A stretch of DNA of 64,000 nucleotides, taken from positions 558,001 to 622,000 of the forward strand of contig BRON01000013.1 of NCBI GenBank assembly GCA_024345305.1. The letters run 5' to 3'. The notes under the pieces were generated by a model. That model was not told the DNA's origin and searched no databases. It was given only the letters and a program-made list of their open reading frames with translations. Position 1 is the first letter of the stretch; each line of letters starts with the position of its first letter. Shown here in pieces: positions 43,777-54,327 of the stretch. Made by a program: the position numbers and the translations under genes. The DNA is from Mrakia gelida (taxonomy: Eukaryota > Basidiomycota > Tremellomycetes > Cystofilobasidiales > Mrakiaceae).

Positions 43777-44193
43777 TCGCTCGCTGCAAGACTTGTTCTT
43801 TCCGTTTCTCGTTTCGCCTTTCGCTTGCTTAGTTTCAGCTTTACGTATACGTCTTTCTTCGTTTAGTTACCTGCTCTACTGTACTACCATCGTCCTCCTC
43901 TCATACCTTCTTAGCGCTCCATCGTACCCTCTTCGTTCTCACCTCGCCCAACGCGACGACGACCCATCGATTCGATCTTCAGGACCCCCAGTTGCTTTCT
44001 TTGTCGAACCGAAGATGCGAGTGAGAGAGAAAAGCATACAGTCCAAATACATCCGAGAAGGAAAGAAAGCACCCAACGTTCGCGTCGAAAGCGAAGAAGA
44101 AAAGCAAAAATGAAGCCCGTCCAACCCGATCCTCCTCTCGTCTCGTCTACCGTTATCCGTTCTATCCTAAGGGAAAGCTTCCTGCTAGGGCGT
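43777..44193. other. Convergent 3' intergenic region
   Basis: 417 bp between two facing gene ends. It is T-rich on the + side and A-rich from 44020 to 44110, as expected for opposed terminators. No gene is seen. Confidence 0.4.
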
Positions 44194-46657
44194 CTACTTT
44201 CCCTCGAGGGCCTTGGAGCTCGCCTCAGAGGCGTTCCTGATAGCCCAGGTCAACTCTGCGCGAGGAACAACGAACGAGGAGAGGAAAGGTCAGCTGAAGT
44301 TCGACGCCATCGAGAGAAGAGAGGGAAGAGAGAGGAGACGAGACGAACCGTAAGTCTTAGCGGCATCCGCGTAACTGGAGAGAATAGAAGGCTCGGGACC
44401 GGCCTCGATGGCGTCGATGAAGTTGGAGATCTCAGAGAAGAAGGGGTCGTCGTCTGAGCGAGAAGAACGAGAGGAGAGAGGTCAGGGAAGGACTGGGAGG
44501 GTGAGGGAGGAGGAAGGAGAACGATGCAGCGAACCGGTGAATCGGTGGACCTCCTCGTGATCATCTCCGGGTCGTCGGACGAAGAGGGTCTGAGGAAACG
44601 GAGAGGAGAGGGTCAGTTCGAGCGAACGAGAGACACGGGGATGCGGACGAGGGACTCACGGGGTTGTTGTAAGGGTCGACCAATCTGTGATACGCGAACG
44701 AGAGGTCAGAAACGATCACGAGAGTAATGAAGACATGAGAGATGGGCTCACCGAAGCTGGTATCCATCTGGCGCCAGCGAGGAAGGAATAACGAAACGTC
44801 AGTCCTGAGTCGCGTCGAGCCTCGATCCGTTTTCTTCGAAACTCACCAGCGTAAACCTCCAACTCGCACGAGTAGGCAGTTCCCTGGAGAGCAGCGAGAT
44901 GAATGAACTGTCCAACGGCTCCAGACTCGTACTTCCTGTGACGGCCGAAGAGCATAAACTCGAGTCAGCGAACTCGTCTCTCTTCGACTTGATCGAGGAA
45001 TCGAACGAACCAGGAAGCAGAGGTGACTCGAGGAATTCGATCCTCAGCGGGGATCTTGTCCTCGTCAAACCTGATCTTGGAGAGCTTTCCAGCGGGGGAG
45101 GTGTGCTCGACGGCGTGGGCGCTGCAAAGAACAGACAAGGGAGGTCAGACGCGACGAGGCGAGGTCGAAGAGGGAAAAGGTGGACGAACAAGACGGTGGA
45201 GTTGATGACGTCTCCTCCGAAGTATCGAGAGAGATCACCTAAGAGGAGAGAAGAGGGTCAGAAGGATCTCGGGGGATAACCGACAAGCAAACGGGACCTA
45301 CAGAAGTGAGCTGAGAAAAACGAAGGGACGCGAGGTCAGCTCGGAACGCCAGAATACAAGGAGGGGATGCGGGTACTCACTTCCTTGCTCGATAACAGGT
45401 CCCATCGACTTGGACTTGGTCCACCACTCAGGCTTCTCGATGGCCTCGTAAGCACAGGCGTATCGAGCGATGGTGGCCATGACGGTCAGGTTGTTGTCGG
45501 CGAGAATCTTCTTCATCTCTTGAACGACTCGAAGGTATCGAAGCATGTATCTGTTGGAAGGAGATTCGAAAGGTTAATTGCCAGGTCGTGGAAGAGATGA
45601 GAGAGGGAGGGAAGCTGTACGAACCCAACCGAGACGATGTTTCCTCGCTTCTCGAGAACGGTAGCGATCTTCTTAGCTCCGTCGATGGACTTCTGGAAGG
45701 GAACACCTGGGGAAAGTGAGAAAGAGAGGAATGAGCGGTGCTTCGAAGAGTAGACGAGAAAAAGAGCGTACCAGTAGCGACGGGCTTCCTGTAAGTCGAG
45801 AAAAGAAGGAGAAGACGCGTCAGTGAACGAGACGACGCGCGAAGAAGAGAGAAACTTTGCTTCACTCACTCAACAAACATGGCAACGTCAGGGAAGTGCT
45901 TCAGCAGCTGGAGCTCAAGATCCTGTCCAGGGTTGGGTCCTCCTCGGTAAAGGGGAGGGGAACCGATGATGATCGCACTGAAGGAAGAAACGAGACGCGT
46001 CAGTCGACATGCCGTCTTCTCCTCCTCATCCTCACTGGTAGACGAGCTGCACGACATGGACTCACTGAGGCTCCTTGACTCCTCCACCTCGGCAAGCCCT
46101 CGAGTACTCCGAGACGTTGTTGTAGACCAGAGTTCCAGCGTAAGCGCTCTCGACGAACGAAGCCTTTTTGGCGTCCAAGGCAGCGTGAGCTCGAGTTGCC
46201 GAAGGATCAATGAGAGCGACGACCTTGAGACGTGTACCGAGCTTGTGCTCGAGTCGGAACGAGTGGTTCCAAGGTCCTGGAGAGGGTCAAGAGCAGAGAG
46301 AAAGAGTGAAAGAAGGGGTACGAGGTCAGCGAAGGTGATCAGGACCAGTTGACCGAGTCGAAGGAGGGACCTCGTTCTGAGCTCAGACGAGGGAACTCCA
46401 CAGATCGTCAGAATGTAGGCAGAACTCACCCTCGTCGGATCCAAACATAATCTGGACGATATCAAAACAAAGAAGAACGGGGTCAGCGGTGGAATGCCTC
46501 GAAGAAGGACGGGAAGCGAGCTAAATGAACCCACGTTTCCAGCTCCCACCATAACGACGTTGAAATCCTCTCCAGGAGCGGGAGGAGGATGACTGAAGAG
46601 GAGTTTAGTGGCGAGACGACGAGGAGTCAGTTCGAGAAGATCGCGTAGAGGAGCCAT
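44194..46657 (-). CDS. Gfo/Idh/MocA-family NAD(P)-dependent oxidoreductase
   Basis: The start is MAPLRDLLELTPRRL. FNVVMVGAGNV is the Rossmann dinucleotide motif. Next come HKLGTRLKVVALIDPSATRA, SFVESAYAGTLVYNNVSEYS, AIIIGSPPLYRGG and FPDVAMFVEKPVATG, where EKP is the family signature. FQKSIDGAKKIATVLEKRG, YMLRYLRVVQEMKKIL and HFCDLSRYFGGDVI carry the catalytic Asp/His region. KYESGAVGQFIHLAALQGTA is the C-terminal sheet. The end is RNASEASSKALEGK. There are about 14 short introns. The EKPVATG and CDLSRYFGG blocks are complete, so it should be active. The sugar or polyol substrate cannot be told from sequence, and no pathway neighbour helps. Confidence 0.88.
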
Positions 46658-47131
46658 GATTGGAGAGGGAAGGAAGACAGGGAAGGGTGTGGGTGAAATG
46701 TCGAAGAGGGACCGAGAGGTGGCGAAACCTAGCAGAGCTCTTGACGAGGGGGGATAGCTGGTCGGCCAACATGATGCTTTGCGTACCTCGCTGCTGCTAT
46801 GATGCAGTATAGCAAGTCAGGAGGACAGCAGCCAAGTATGGCGCTGGAGGAAGGAGCTTGTTGTTTGATGCGAGGAGGGGACGGATGCGAGCTCATGCCG
46901 GCTCACCTCCCCTTCCCCCTCCTCCAAGCAGTATTCTTCCTCGTCCCTCCAGACCCATCCCAGAGGTCTGCTCAACATCCAGAGCAGCCTGTCTAAGAAG
47001 TTTCGCTGTCCAACACCTTCCAAGGAAGCGGGACCTTCTCTCGTCCTGCTTTCCGCCGGTGCTCATGCCCTTCTCTCGCAACCTCCCTCTCGCTGTTTCC
47101 TCCTTTTGGACTGGAACGATATGGAAAAGAC
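46658..47131. other. Oxidoreductase promoter and 3' flank of the short mitochondrial gene
   Basis: 474 bp. On the minus strand it may contain a downstream exon of the neighbouring short gene: CTGACTTGC...CATAGCAG near 46795-46820 looks like a 3' splice site. No frame there is convincing. Confidence 0.35.
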
Positions 47132-47350
47132 TCACGTATACATCGGCCTGATGGTCTCGGGATCGATGATCACGTCATCGGGATGCTCCTCCCTTCGTCG
47201 GATGGTTGAGGAGAAGGCTCTGCGAGAAGGAAGGAGGGAGGACGAGAGGAGGGAAGCTTGAGGAACCGAAGAGAGTCGAGAGATGGTTCGAAGAGGTTGA
47301 GACCGAGCGAGGGGGCGAGAGAGAGGGGAAACGAGAGCTCGGAAGGACAT
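47132..47350 (-). CDS. Short protein with mitochondrial targeting-like N-terminus (3' end uncertain)
   Basis: MSFRALVSPLSRPLARSQPL is rich in Arg, Ser and Leu with no acids. It continues to RRAFSSTIRRREEHPDDV, a typical presequence with a likely cut after AFSS. The end is IDPETIRPMYT followed by TGA at 47132. This gives 72 aa. The last codons overlap a perfect GTGAGT donor (TATAC/GTGAGT), so the true gene may splice there to a further exon I could not place. I do not recognise the family. Upstream, the leader faces the next gene on the + strand. Confidence 0.5.
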   Translation of the reverse strand: MSFRALVSPLSRPLARSQPLRTISRLSSVPQASLLSSSLLPSRRAFSSTIRRREEHPDDVIIDPETIRPMYT

Positions 47351-47916
47351 GGTTGAAGGGTTTTCCTGGCGTGGTGGTTGGGGGAGCGAGAAGAGTTCAG
47401 AGCTCAAAAACTCAAGAGAGATGGAAATCGATGCGGGGGAAGGAGGGGACGCGGTGTCGTCGTCACTGCTCGAGATCTCGACAGGTTTTCACCCTCTTTC
47501 ACGGAAGCTTTTCGCACAGGAGCATAGCGAGTCCTCTCAGCTACCCACCAGTTCAATTTTTCTTCCCCAAGGATTCCGAGCGAGCTAAGGAAATCGCGGC
47601 CAAAAGGAGGCAGGAGCCGATGATTGTTTGGTTCTCTTGAGCTTGAACCTCGCTCCTCTTCCTTCCTTTCTTCGAACAGCCTCCTCCTCTTCCTTTCCAG
47701 CTGATATTCTCTGCCTAAAACCTTCTTCTCAGAGAGCCGTAGAGCTCGTGACCCCTTCCTGCCCCCTTGTAGTGAATCCAAAAACAGGAATGATGCTGGT
47801 TGGAGCTGAACTGATCGAGGTCTCTGGAAGTCGTCTTAAGGTCAACTCGCCCCCTTCCTCCCTCCCTGCTCCCAACTCCCACCCACTTCTCACTCATTCC
47901 CTTAACACCTCAACCA
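47351..47916. promoter_or_regulatory. Divergent intergenic region
   Basis: 566 bp between two divergent starts, CT-rich toward the + gene from 47840 on. Nothing coding is supported. Confidence 0.4.
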
Positions 47917-49399
47917 TGTCCCACTCTCAACAAGAATCAGCTCGGTGAGTAGCTCCCCTCTTCGTCGCTGTAGTGCAGCTCGAAAGCTGACCTCGTTCTT
48001 CCTCGCTTTCCAGAGGCACCGCGAAAGGTTGGTCTGAACGATCTTGACCTCTCTCCCGCTTCCGCTGACTTCCTTCCTGTCTCCCTAGAGCCCACCATCG
48101 AATACTCGGACTCTACTCGAACTACTGCTGCTGGATCCGAAGCCTACGGCGACCCTAAGGTCTACGGCTCGAACCCGAACCCTCACAAGTTCGTTCGAAT
48201 CGCGATCTCGTCCCCTCTTCTCCCTCGTCGCTGACCCCTTCGCTTTTGACTTCTACAGCGACGTCTCCAAGTTCGGTCGAGACACTCACGTCAACCAGGA
48301 CTCTCTCGTCAAGGATCGAGCAGACGGCAAGGATCGACTCGGAGTGCGTCTTTTTCTCTCTTCTCGTCGTCACCATCTTCTCATCTCCTTCGTCTGACCA
48401 ACTTCTTCGCTCTTCGCTCTCCAGAACGACTCCAACCTGACCGGATCTACTCAGGGAGGTGACCTCTCCGGAACCACCGTCAAGCCTACTCACGGAGGCG
48501 ATTTCGCTCAGGTGAGCTTCGAGATCCGACGCGTCTTCGTTCTCCTTCGTTCGCTCACCTCTTCCTTCCCTCTTTCTTCTCACAGCACTCCCACTCCCAC
48601 GAAGCCTCCCACGTTCACGACAACAACTGCTCTCACTCCCACGACAACACCAACACCACCACCTCCCACCTCCACAACAACAACAACAACAACAATCAGT
48701 CCTCCCTCGAAAACGCATCCTCGACAGGAGGGCTCGGAGCCATCAAAGCCTCCAAAGTCCCCGGAGCCGGAACCTTCGACACCGAGAAGAACACTCACAA
48801 GCAAGTCTTCGACGGACCCGTTCACGGTCACGGAGGACCTGGAGGAGCAGGCTCGTCCGTCCCTGGAAGTGGAGCGACGTTCGACCAGCACCAAAACCAT
48901 TCGGGAGCGTTTGGAGGAGCTGATGTTGGAGGATCGGGAGTTGGGACGGGAATCAAGAGTGATTACGATGCGCTTGGGAACAGGGTTGGACCCGGACATC
49001 AGGAGGGTCACACTGTGAGTTTTCGACCGTGAAGTTTCGAGCGACGCGTCGTCGCTCGTCGCCCTTGTTATTCCTTTCGTTCTGGAGGCTTCGCCTGGCT
49101 CTCTTCTTCCGAAAATCCTGACTGACTTCTTCGCCTTCCTCTTCTTCGCTTCGCATCAGTTCCTCGACGAGAACCACGGCGAGAAAGTCGGTGAGTCGCC
49201 CCCCTCCTCTCGACGCGTTCCTCCCTTCGTTTCTAGTCCTGACTCTCCTCACCTTCCCTCCTCTTCACCAGGCATCGTGGACAAGATCAAAGGCAAGCTC
49301 GGCATGAACACTGGCGACGAGAGGCACGGCGACTTCTCCAAGGTCGACCAGCACGGCGCCAACCACGCTGGCGGGCAGGGAGGAGCGGATCGACTTTGA
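47917..49399 (+). CDS. His/Asn-rich hydrophilic protein
   Basis: MSHSQQESAR joins GTAK and then EPTIEYSDSTRTT through two tiny exons. The body is extremely hydrophilic. It includes AYGDPKVYGSNPNPHKDVSK, VNQDSLVKDRADGKDRLG and GSTQGGDLSGTTVKPTHGGD. A His-rich block follows (HSHSHEASHVHDNNCSHSHD), and polyAsn. Then come DTEKNTHKQVFDGPVHGHGG, GIKSDYDALGNRVGPGHQEG and FLDENHGEKVGIVDKIKGKL. The end is GMNTGDERHGDFSK and GGQGGADRL. There is no signal or TM helix. Composition and the KIKGKL segment resemble stress-induced hydrophilins of fungi. The His clusters could bind Zn or Cu. Function is an inference from composition. Eight short introns with GTGAGT or GTTGGT donors are seen. Confidence 0.75.
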
Positions 49400-49782
49400 G
49401 CGAGGAGAGGGACTCGCGTATAGCGTAATTTTGTAGGATAGCGAACGAAGTGTGTGTGCTTTTGACTTGATTTGACGACAAACGATGTTGATGTAGCTTG
49501 CCTGACCTTTCGATTCGGACGAGCGACCCGAGCGAGAAGTGAGAAGGTGAGAACGAGACGCGGTATCGACTCGCTTTCCTGCCAGACTTCTCGATCTCCA
49601 ACCCTCTCTTCCACCCCCAGAATCCGTCTCCTCGCAATTCGAGAAGAATTTCTCAACCGATCCGATCACGTCCGACCCCGTCGACCGTCCTTCACTTTTC
49701 GTGAGCTCGTCGATTTCGAGCCCTTCCCTTCGTCCTTCCCTCCCGACTCTCTCCCTCCTCCCCAAAACACCTTCAGCCCATC
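49400..49782. other. Intergenic, SDHAF1 promoter
   Basis: 383 bp between tandem + genes, with a CT-rich leader from 49570 to 49770. Nothing else is seen. Confidence 0.4.
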
Positions 49783-50428
49783 ATGTCAGCACCAGCAGCA
49801 GCTTCAGCTGCCTCCTCAGTCATTAAGAAACGTCCCATCTCAGGCCTGCAACGAGAAGTTCTGTCGCTTTACAAACGGTTCGTTTCGTTTCGTCGACGTC
49901 GTCGTTCCTTCCTTCCTTTCGCCTTCCCTCTTTCTCGCTCCTCCGGTCCTCGCTCGATCTGTTTCTCTCTCGCTCGAAGCTCACCCTGACTTCCCTTGTT
50001 CGTTTACTGTGCTGTTGGTGGTCCCGTTCTCCCTTCCAGGTCCCTGCAAATGACCCGCTCGAAACCCATCGAAGCTCAACCCAACTTCCTCCTTCTCACG
50101 CGATACAACTTCCGCCATCCCCCACTTACTTCGAGAGACGTGGCTGCTATCGAACATCAAGTGAGTGCTCCTTCCCCTCTTCCGAAACCCATCTTGGCGC
50201 TTCGATCTCGTTTACGGGCTGGGTCTTCGTTGTTGAAGACTCGAGCGAAAGCTGACCTCGACCTCGATCCCTCCCCTTCTTACTTCTCAGATCCGACTGG
50301 GCAACCGCACGCTGGAGTTATATACTTCCCCTTCGATTCGGAAGGTCAACACTACGGACGCGATGAAGAAGTGGTGGGCGGAAGAGGTGGAGAAGTCTAG
50401 GAAGGCGAGGGTGGTTGCGAAGGAGTGA
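49783..50428 (+). CDS. SDH6: Succinate dehydrogenase assembly factor 1 (LYR family)
   Basis: A mitochondrial matrix protein that helps insert Fe-S clusters into the SDH iron-sulfur subunit. Three exons (49783-49877, 50040-50160, 50291-50428) give 117 aa. ISGLQREVLSLYKRSLQMTR carries the LYR-type helix, here LYK. The F of this family is present in PNFLLLTRYNFRHPPLTSRD. It ends IRLGNRTLELYTSPSIRKV and KKWWAEEVEKSRKARV. Length and helix pattern match SDHAF1/Sdh6. The Arg of LYR is replaced by Lys. The intron after KR is in phase, so this is not a splice artefact. Confidence 0.88.
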
Positions 50429-50849
50429 GGGAGGAAGGGAGGGATCGGTGAGCTCGAGCTAGAGTTTCTGGCCTCACCTGCTGGAGCTCGAACTCGAGAA
50501 GAGCTCTCCGTGGTTCTTCTGTGACCCTTCACTTTGAGCGAAGCTCGTTTCAGAGCTCTCCTGGGGCTGGGAGGAAGAAGGGAGGGAGTTGTGAGCTCGA
50601 GCAGCCACCTCACCCTCCTCGACCTCGAGACCCACCTTCTTTCTGCCTCTGTAGTTTTAGCTTTCTTTACGAACACGACCTGATGAATACGACACTGCAC
50701 ATGCATCAAAAGCTTAAACTAAAAGAAGGGAAGGAAGAAAGATCAAAGCAAAGGCAAACGGAGAAGGCAAGAGCAAGAGCAACCTCTTCGTCCCTCCCTC
50801 CGAAGTCGTCCGTCGTCCGTTCGTAGAGTCGAGGATCGGCTAGAAAGGT
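50429..50849. other. Convergent 3' intergenic region
   Basis: 421 bp between two facing gene ends. A-rich from 50700 to 50770 on the + strand. No gene is seen. Confidence 0.4.
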
Positions 50850-51974
50850 TTACTCCTCGTCGTCGGTCTTGAGGAAGCTCTGCTCTCCCTCTCCCTCCTC
50901 CTCGTCGTCCTCCTGGATTCCCTCGGAGAGACCAGCCTGCGAGAAACGACAACAACGAAGGAAGGGAGGAGGTCAGCTTGAGCTCGAGCTCGAAGAAGGG
51001 AGATGGGATGGGACGAGGATGTGGGTCGGAAGCGAGAGTTTGAGAGAGATGGGAGTGAGTGTGTGGGTTAGAATGGCATGGGTAACTGACCTTCTTAGCA
51101 GCCTCAGCAGAAGCGTAATCGACGGTCGTTCGAGTGGATCGCCTCGAGGAGGTGATGATTTGAGAAGGGTCAATCTCGGAGAACTGGAGAGGCGGGCGAG
51201 GAACGGATTTGAGCCAGAGTGGTGAGGAGGGTGAGAGGAGAGGGTGAAGGTTGACGAGGGAGAAAGAGAAAGAGCAAAGAAAGGGAAGGGAGTCAGCGAA
51301 CGAGAAGAGAAGGAGGGAGGTGAGTTGCTCGGAAGGGAGGGGAGAGGGAGTTGGACGAACATCTTCCTCCTCGTCCTCATCATCGTCGTCGTCCTCCATC
51401 TCCTCATCATCATCCTCCTCCTCGTCATCCTCCTCCTCCTCAGCAGCAGCGGGAGCCTATCCGAAGTGAGAAAAAGAAAGGGAAAGGAGTCAGCTTCAAG
51501 CACGTTCGGGAAGGGAAGGCAAGCCATCTCCTCGCGCGGAGGAGGTTGAGATGGGAAAGAAGAGGGAGGAGCTCGTTCCATCCAGTTGCGAGAGGTATCG
51601 CACCGAGAGGAGGATCACGGAGGAGACGCAGCTTCTGGTAGAACTCGAGGAGAGCTGCCCTCGAAGCATCACTCCTTCCATCGCACTCGTCCACCTCACC
51701 TCTCCCTCCTCCCTTCTCCCTTCCCTTCCCCCATCCTTGCCATCCCATCCGAAGAAGAAGGAATCCAAGCTCACCTCAACGGCCTTCCCCTTCCCCTTCA
51801 CATCCTCAGCAGCAGGGACATCGACAGTCTCGATGGGAGCAACAGTGGTAGCGTCTCTGAACAAACGCCAAACCATCGAGGGAAGGAGGAGGTCAGCTCT
51901 CGTTCTCTCCTCTTGCACGCCGCCCCCCAGGCTCAAAAGAGAGAAAAGCTGACTCACTTGACTTCGTCGGACAT
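50850..51974 (-). CDS. CHZ1: Histone H2A.Z chaperone Chz1
   Basis: The 17-nt first exon encodes MSDEV (ATG at 51974). Next come RDATTVAPIETVDVPAAED and KGKGKAVE. A long acidic stretch of Glu and Asp follows, as in histone-binding proteins. The conserved CHZ motif is FSEIDPSQIITSSRRSTRTT, continuing VDYASAEAAKKAGLSE. The acidic end is GEQSFLKTDDEE. The IDPSxII-x-RRxTR-x-x-VDY block is the signature that binds H2A.Z-H2B dimers in the nucleus. Four introns are large relative to the exons. Confidence 0.87.
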
Positions 51975-52891
51975 TTTAGAGGGAAAGAGGGAGAGGATGG
52001 GTTGGGTGGAAAGAAAGAGGGAGGTTGGGGGAGGACGTGGTCGGTGCGAAGTCGAGGGGCGAGGGGGAGCGAATTGGCTGAAGGCGAGGCGAGGCGAGGC
52101 GCGAAGGGGAACGCGTGACTTGACGCGACGAAATGGGCGGGAAAAGTTTCTCCTGCCTCCGAAAACTCGAGTGTAAGATATTTCAAGGGAGTATCTTCAT
52201 GATGGCACTTCAAAACGATGAAGAAAAAACGCGTTTTTGTCCTTGCTCGTTCGAAGACGTCGACGGTAACTTTCCACTTCGACTGCCTCTTTGCCTCGCT
52301 CGCTAGGTTCGTCAGTGGGCTAGGAAACTCCTCAAGAGTCCTCGAGTCATCTACGATGTACCTGAGCTACGGGAAAAGGACCCACCGACGAAGGGCTCGT
52401 TCCGGATCGAGACTCGAGCTCTTTCGACGCGTCGTCCAAAACCGGAACCTCACCTCAACTCACCGCGTCTTCACTCCTGTCTCGCTCGGACGCTAATCTA
52501 CTCCTCCCATCTCCCTTTACACGCGTCCAAAAATCCCGAGCCCGATATAGAAGCCTGGACTGGGTGAAAAGGCAAGCAAAAGGGAGGGTGAGACACCTCG
52601 CGATCGTGTTTCTGGCCCTCCTCGCCCTCGAGTGTTGCATCGTCTCAACCTCCCTTCCCTTTCCCCGGTCTCGACGACTCACCAAAACGGATCTAGGCTC
52701 TTCCCTCTCTGATCCCCAATCGCCGACTTGGGGTAGAAAAGAAGGGAAGAGGGCATTTTCGTTTTCGAACCATCAACCACCACCTTCGCTCTTTCTCTTT
52801 CTCTCTCTTCGCCTTTTCGCCCTTCTCGTTTTCTCGCTTCATCAAACCCACACTCTTTCAACTTCCCCTTCTCCAACCACCCCGCTAAAAG
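51975..52891. promoter_or_regulatory. Divergent intergenic region
   Basis: 917 bp between CHZ1 and the secreted-protein gene. The secreted gene's side is CT-rich from 52760 to 52880, a typical leader. Several ACGCGT and AACGCGT copies occur (around 52111, 52227, 52427, 52519). No gene is supported. Confidence 0.45.
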
Positions 52892-53956
52892 ATGCTCTCC
52901 TCCATCGTCCTCACTTCCCTCCTCGCCCTCACCTCCGTCTCCGCCGCTCCCTCCTCGTCCGTCGAGGTCGTCCAGGAGCGAGGTCTCCTCACCACCCTTC
53001 TCGGATCTTCGTGCCCTAAGGGATACACCGCTGGAAGCGTTACCAACAAGGCAACTTTCCCTGTCTCGATGAGCAACATCAAGCCTACGATCGATTCGTT
53101 CTTCGACGCTGCTTGGGAGGGTGAGTCGTTCGACGCTTCTCTGCTTTCTCTCGTTCCACCTGCTCGAGAGAAAGTCGCTGACCTTCATTCTCGTCTTCGC
53201 TCGTTCCTCTGCAGGATTCACTGTTGCCTCGACCACTGGAAAGGACAACACTCCCGGAGCCGTTCGATCTTTCTCGTTCGGAGGCGTCCTCCCCCTCACC
53301 GAGCAGGTCCGTCGCACCTCCCTTCCCTCTACCTCACCTCTTCTTCCTCTTTCTCTCTCGTAGCCGTCTGAGCTGACCTTGTCTCCCTTCTCGCTCTGCT
53401 CAGCTCACCTCCTACGTCGACGCCTCTCCCGTCCTGATCGATCGAGTCTGGAAGGGAGTCGGAGGAGAGAAGGCTGGAACCCTCCCCGTCGTTGCTACTA
53501 TGTTCCAGTGAGTGATATGTTTCCCGAGCCTCTTTTCGTCCGAGGAAAGGAGGAACTGATCCTGTTCGTCTTTCTCGACGCGTCTTCTTCCCCAGAGCGA
53601 ACCTTTCGAGCTGGACTGAGCACTTCACCGTCACTCCCTCTTGCTTCGGAAAGGCTACCACTATCACATGGTCTGCCTCTTACTGCTCCACCGTAAGTAC
53701 TCTGCTCATCTCCTCGACCAAAAAGGAATCTTGACTGACCTTTCTTCTCTCTTTCTCACTCGCGTCGCAGAACGATCCCGTCGCCGAGAGCCTCTTCGGA
53801 CAGGCCCACACTGGACCTTTCGCTGGGCTGCAGCAGGCTTTCGGAACTTTCACCACCTGCGACAGTGAGTCGTCTCGTTCCTTTCAGTCGAGCCTCGAAA
53901 GAACGATGAGCTGACCGCGTCGGGATTTCGCTTTCCTCTTCGCAGAGTGCACTTAG
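52892..53956 (+). CDS. Secreted protein, SRPBCC/START-like fold suspected
   Basis: MLSSIVLTSLLALTSVSAAP is a clear signal peptide with the cut after SAA. The mature part has SSCPKGYTAGSVTNKATFPV, SNIKPTIDSFFDAAWEG, FTVASTTGKDNTPGAVRSFS and LTSYVDASPVLIDRVWKGVG. RANLSSWTEHFTVTPSCFGK, WSASYCST and LQQAFGTFTTCDKCT follow. Six exons give about 200 aa with six conserved-looking cysteines. The GKDNTPGAVRSFSF phrase with a following VDRVW resembles the ligand-binding SRPBCC family, but I am not sure of it. It is probably exported to the wall or medium. The last exon encodes only KCT. Confidence 0.7.
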
Positions 53957-54327
53957 GTTCGCTTTTTCGTCCCTTCCTTCATTCAGCATCTTCCTTTCAT
54001 ATCTTTTGCATCAGCTCTGTTCGTAATTTATACATGCCGTATCCGTTAACAAGTGAGAAAGTGAGAAGAGCGACGACCCACGCGACGAGTCGACGTCGAC
54101 GCATTCCCGCCCTCCCGGAATCTCTACTAGCAAACTTTTGACCTCAGACCTTTCAGGCCGACCTCACCAACCTCGAGGCCTCACTCTTCGACTCTTCAGA
54201 CCTGGAAAGAGATGAGAAAAAGTGACGCTTTGGATCCCCGCAGGCGCAGACTGAGGATTTGAGAAGGGGAGGTCAGCTCGACTCTCCCTTCCTCCCTCCC
54301 AACTCCTTCCTCCCTTTCCTCCGACAA
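53957..54327. other. Intergenic, NLE1 promoter
   Basis: 371 bp between tandem + genes, with a CT-rich leader from 54270 to 54325. Nothing else is seen. Confidence 0.4.
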
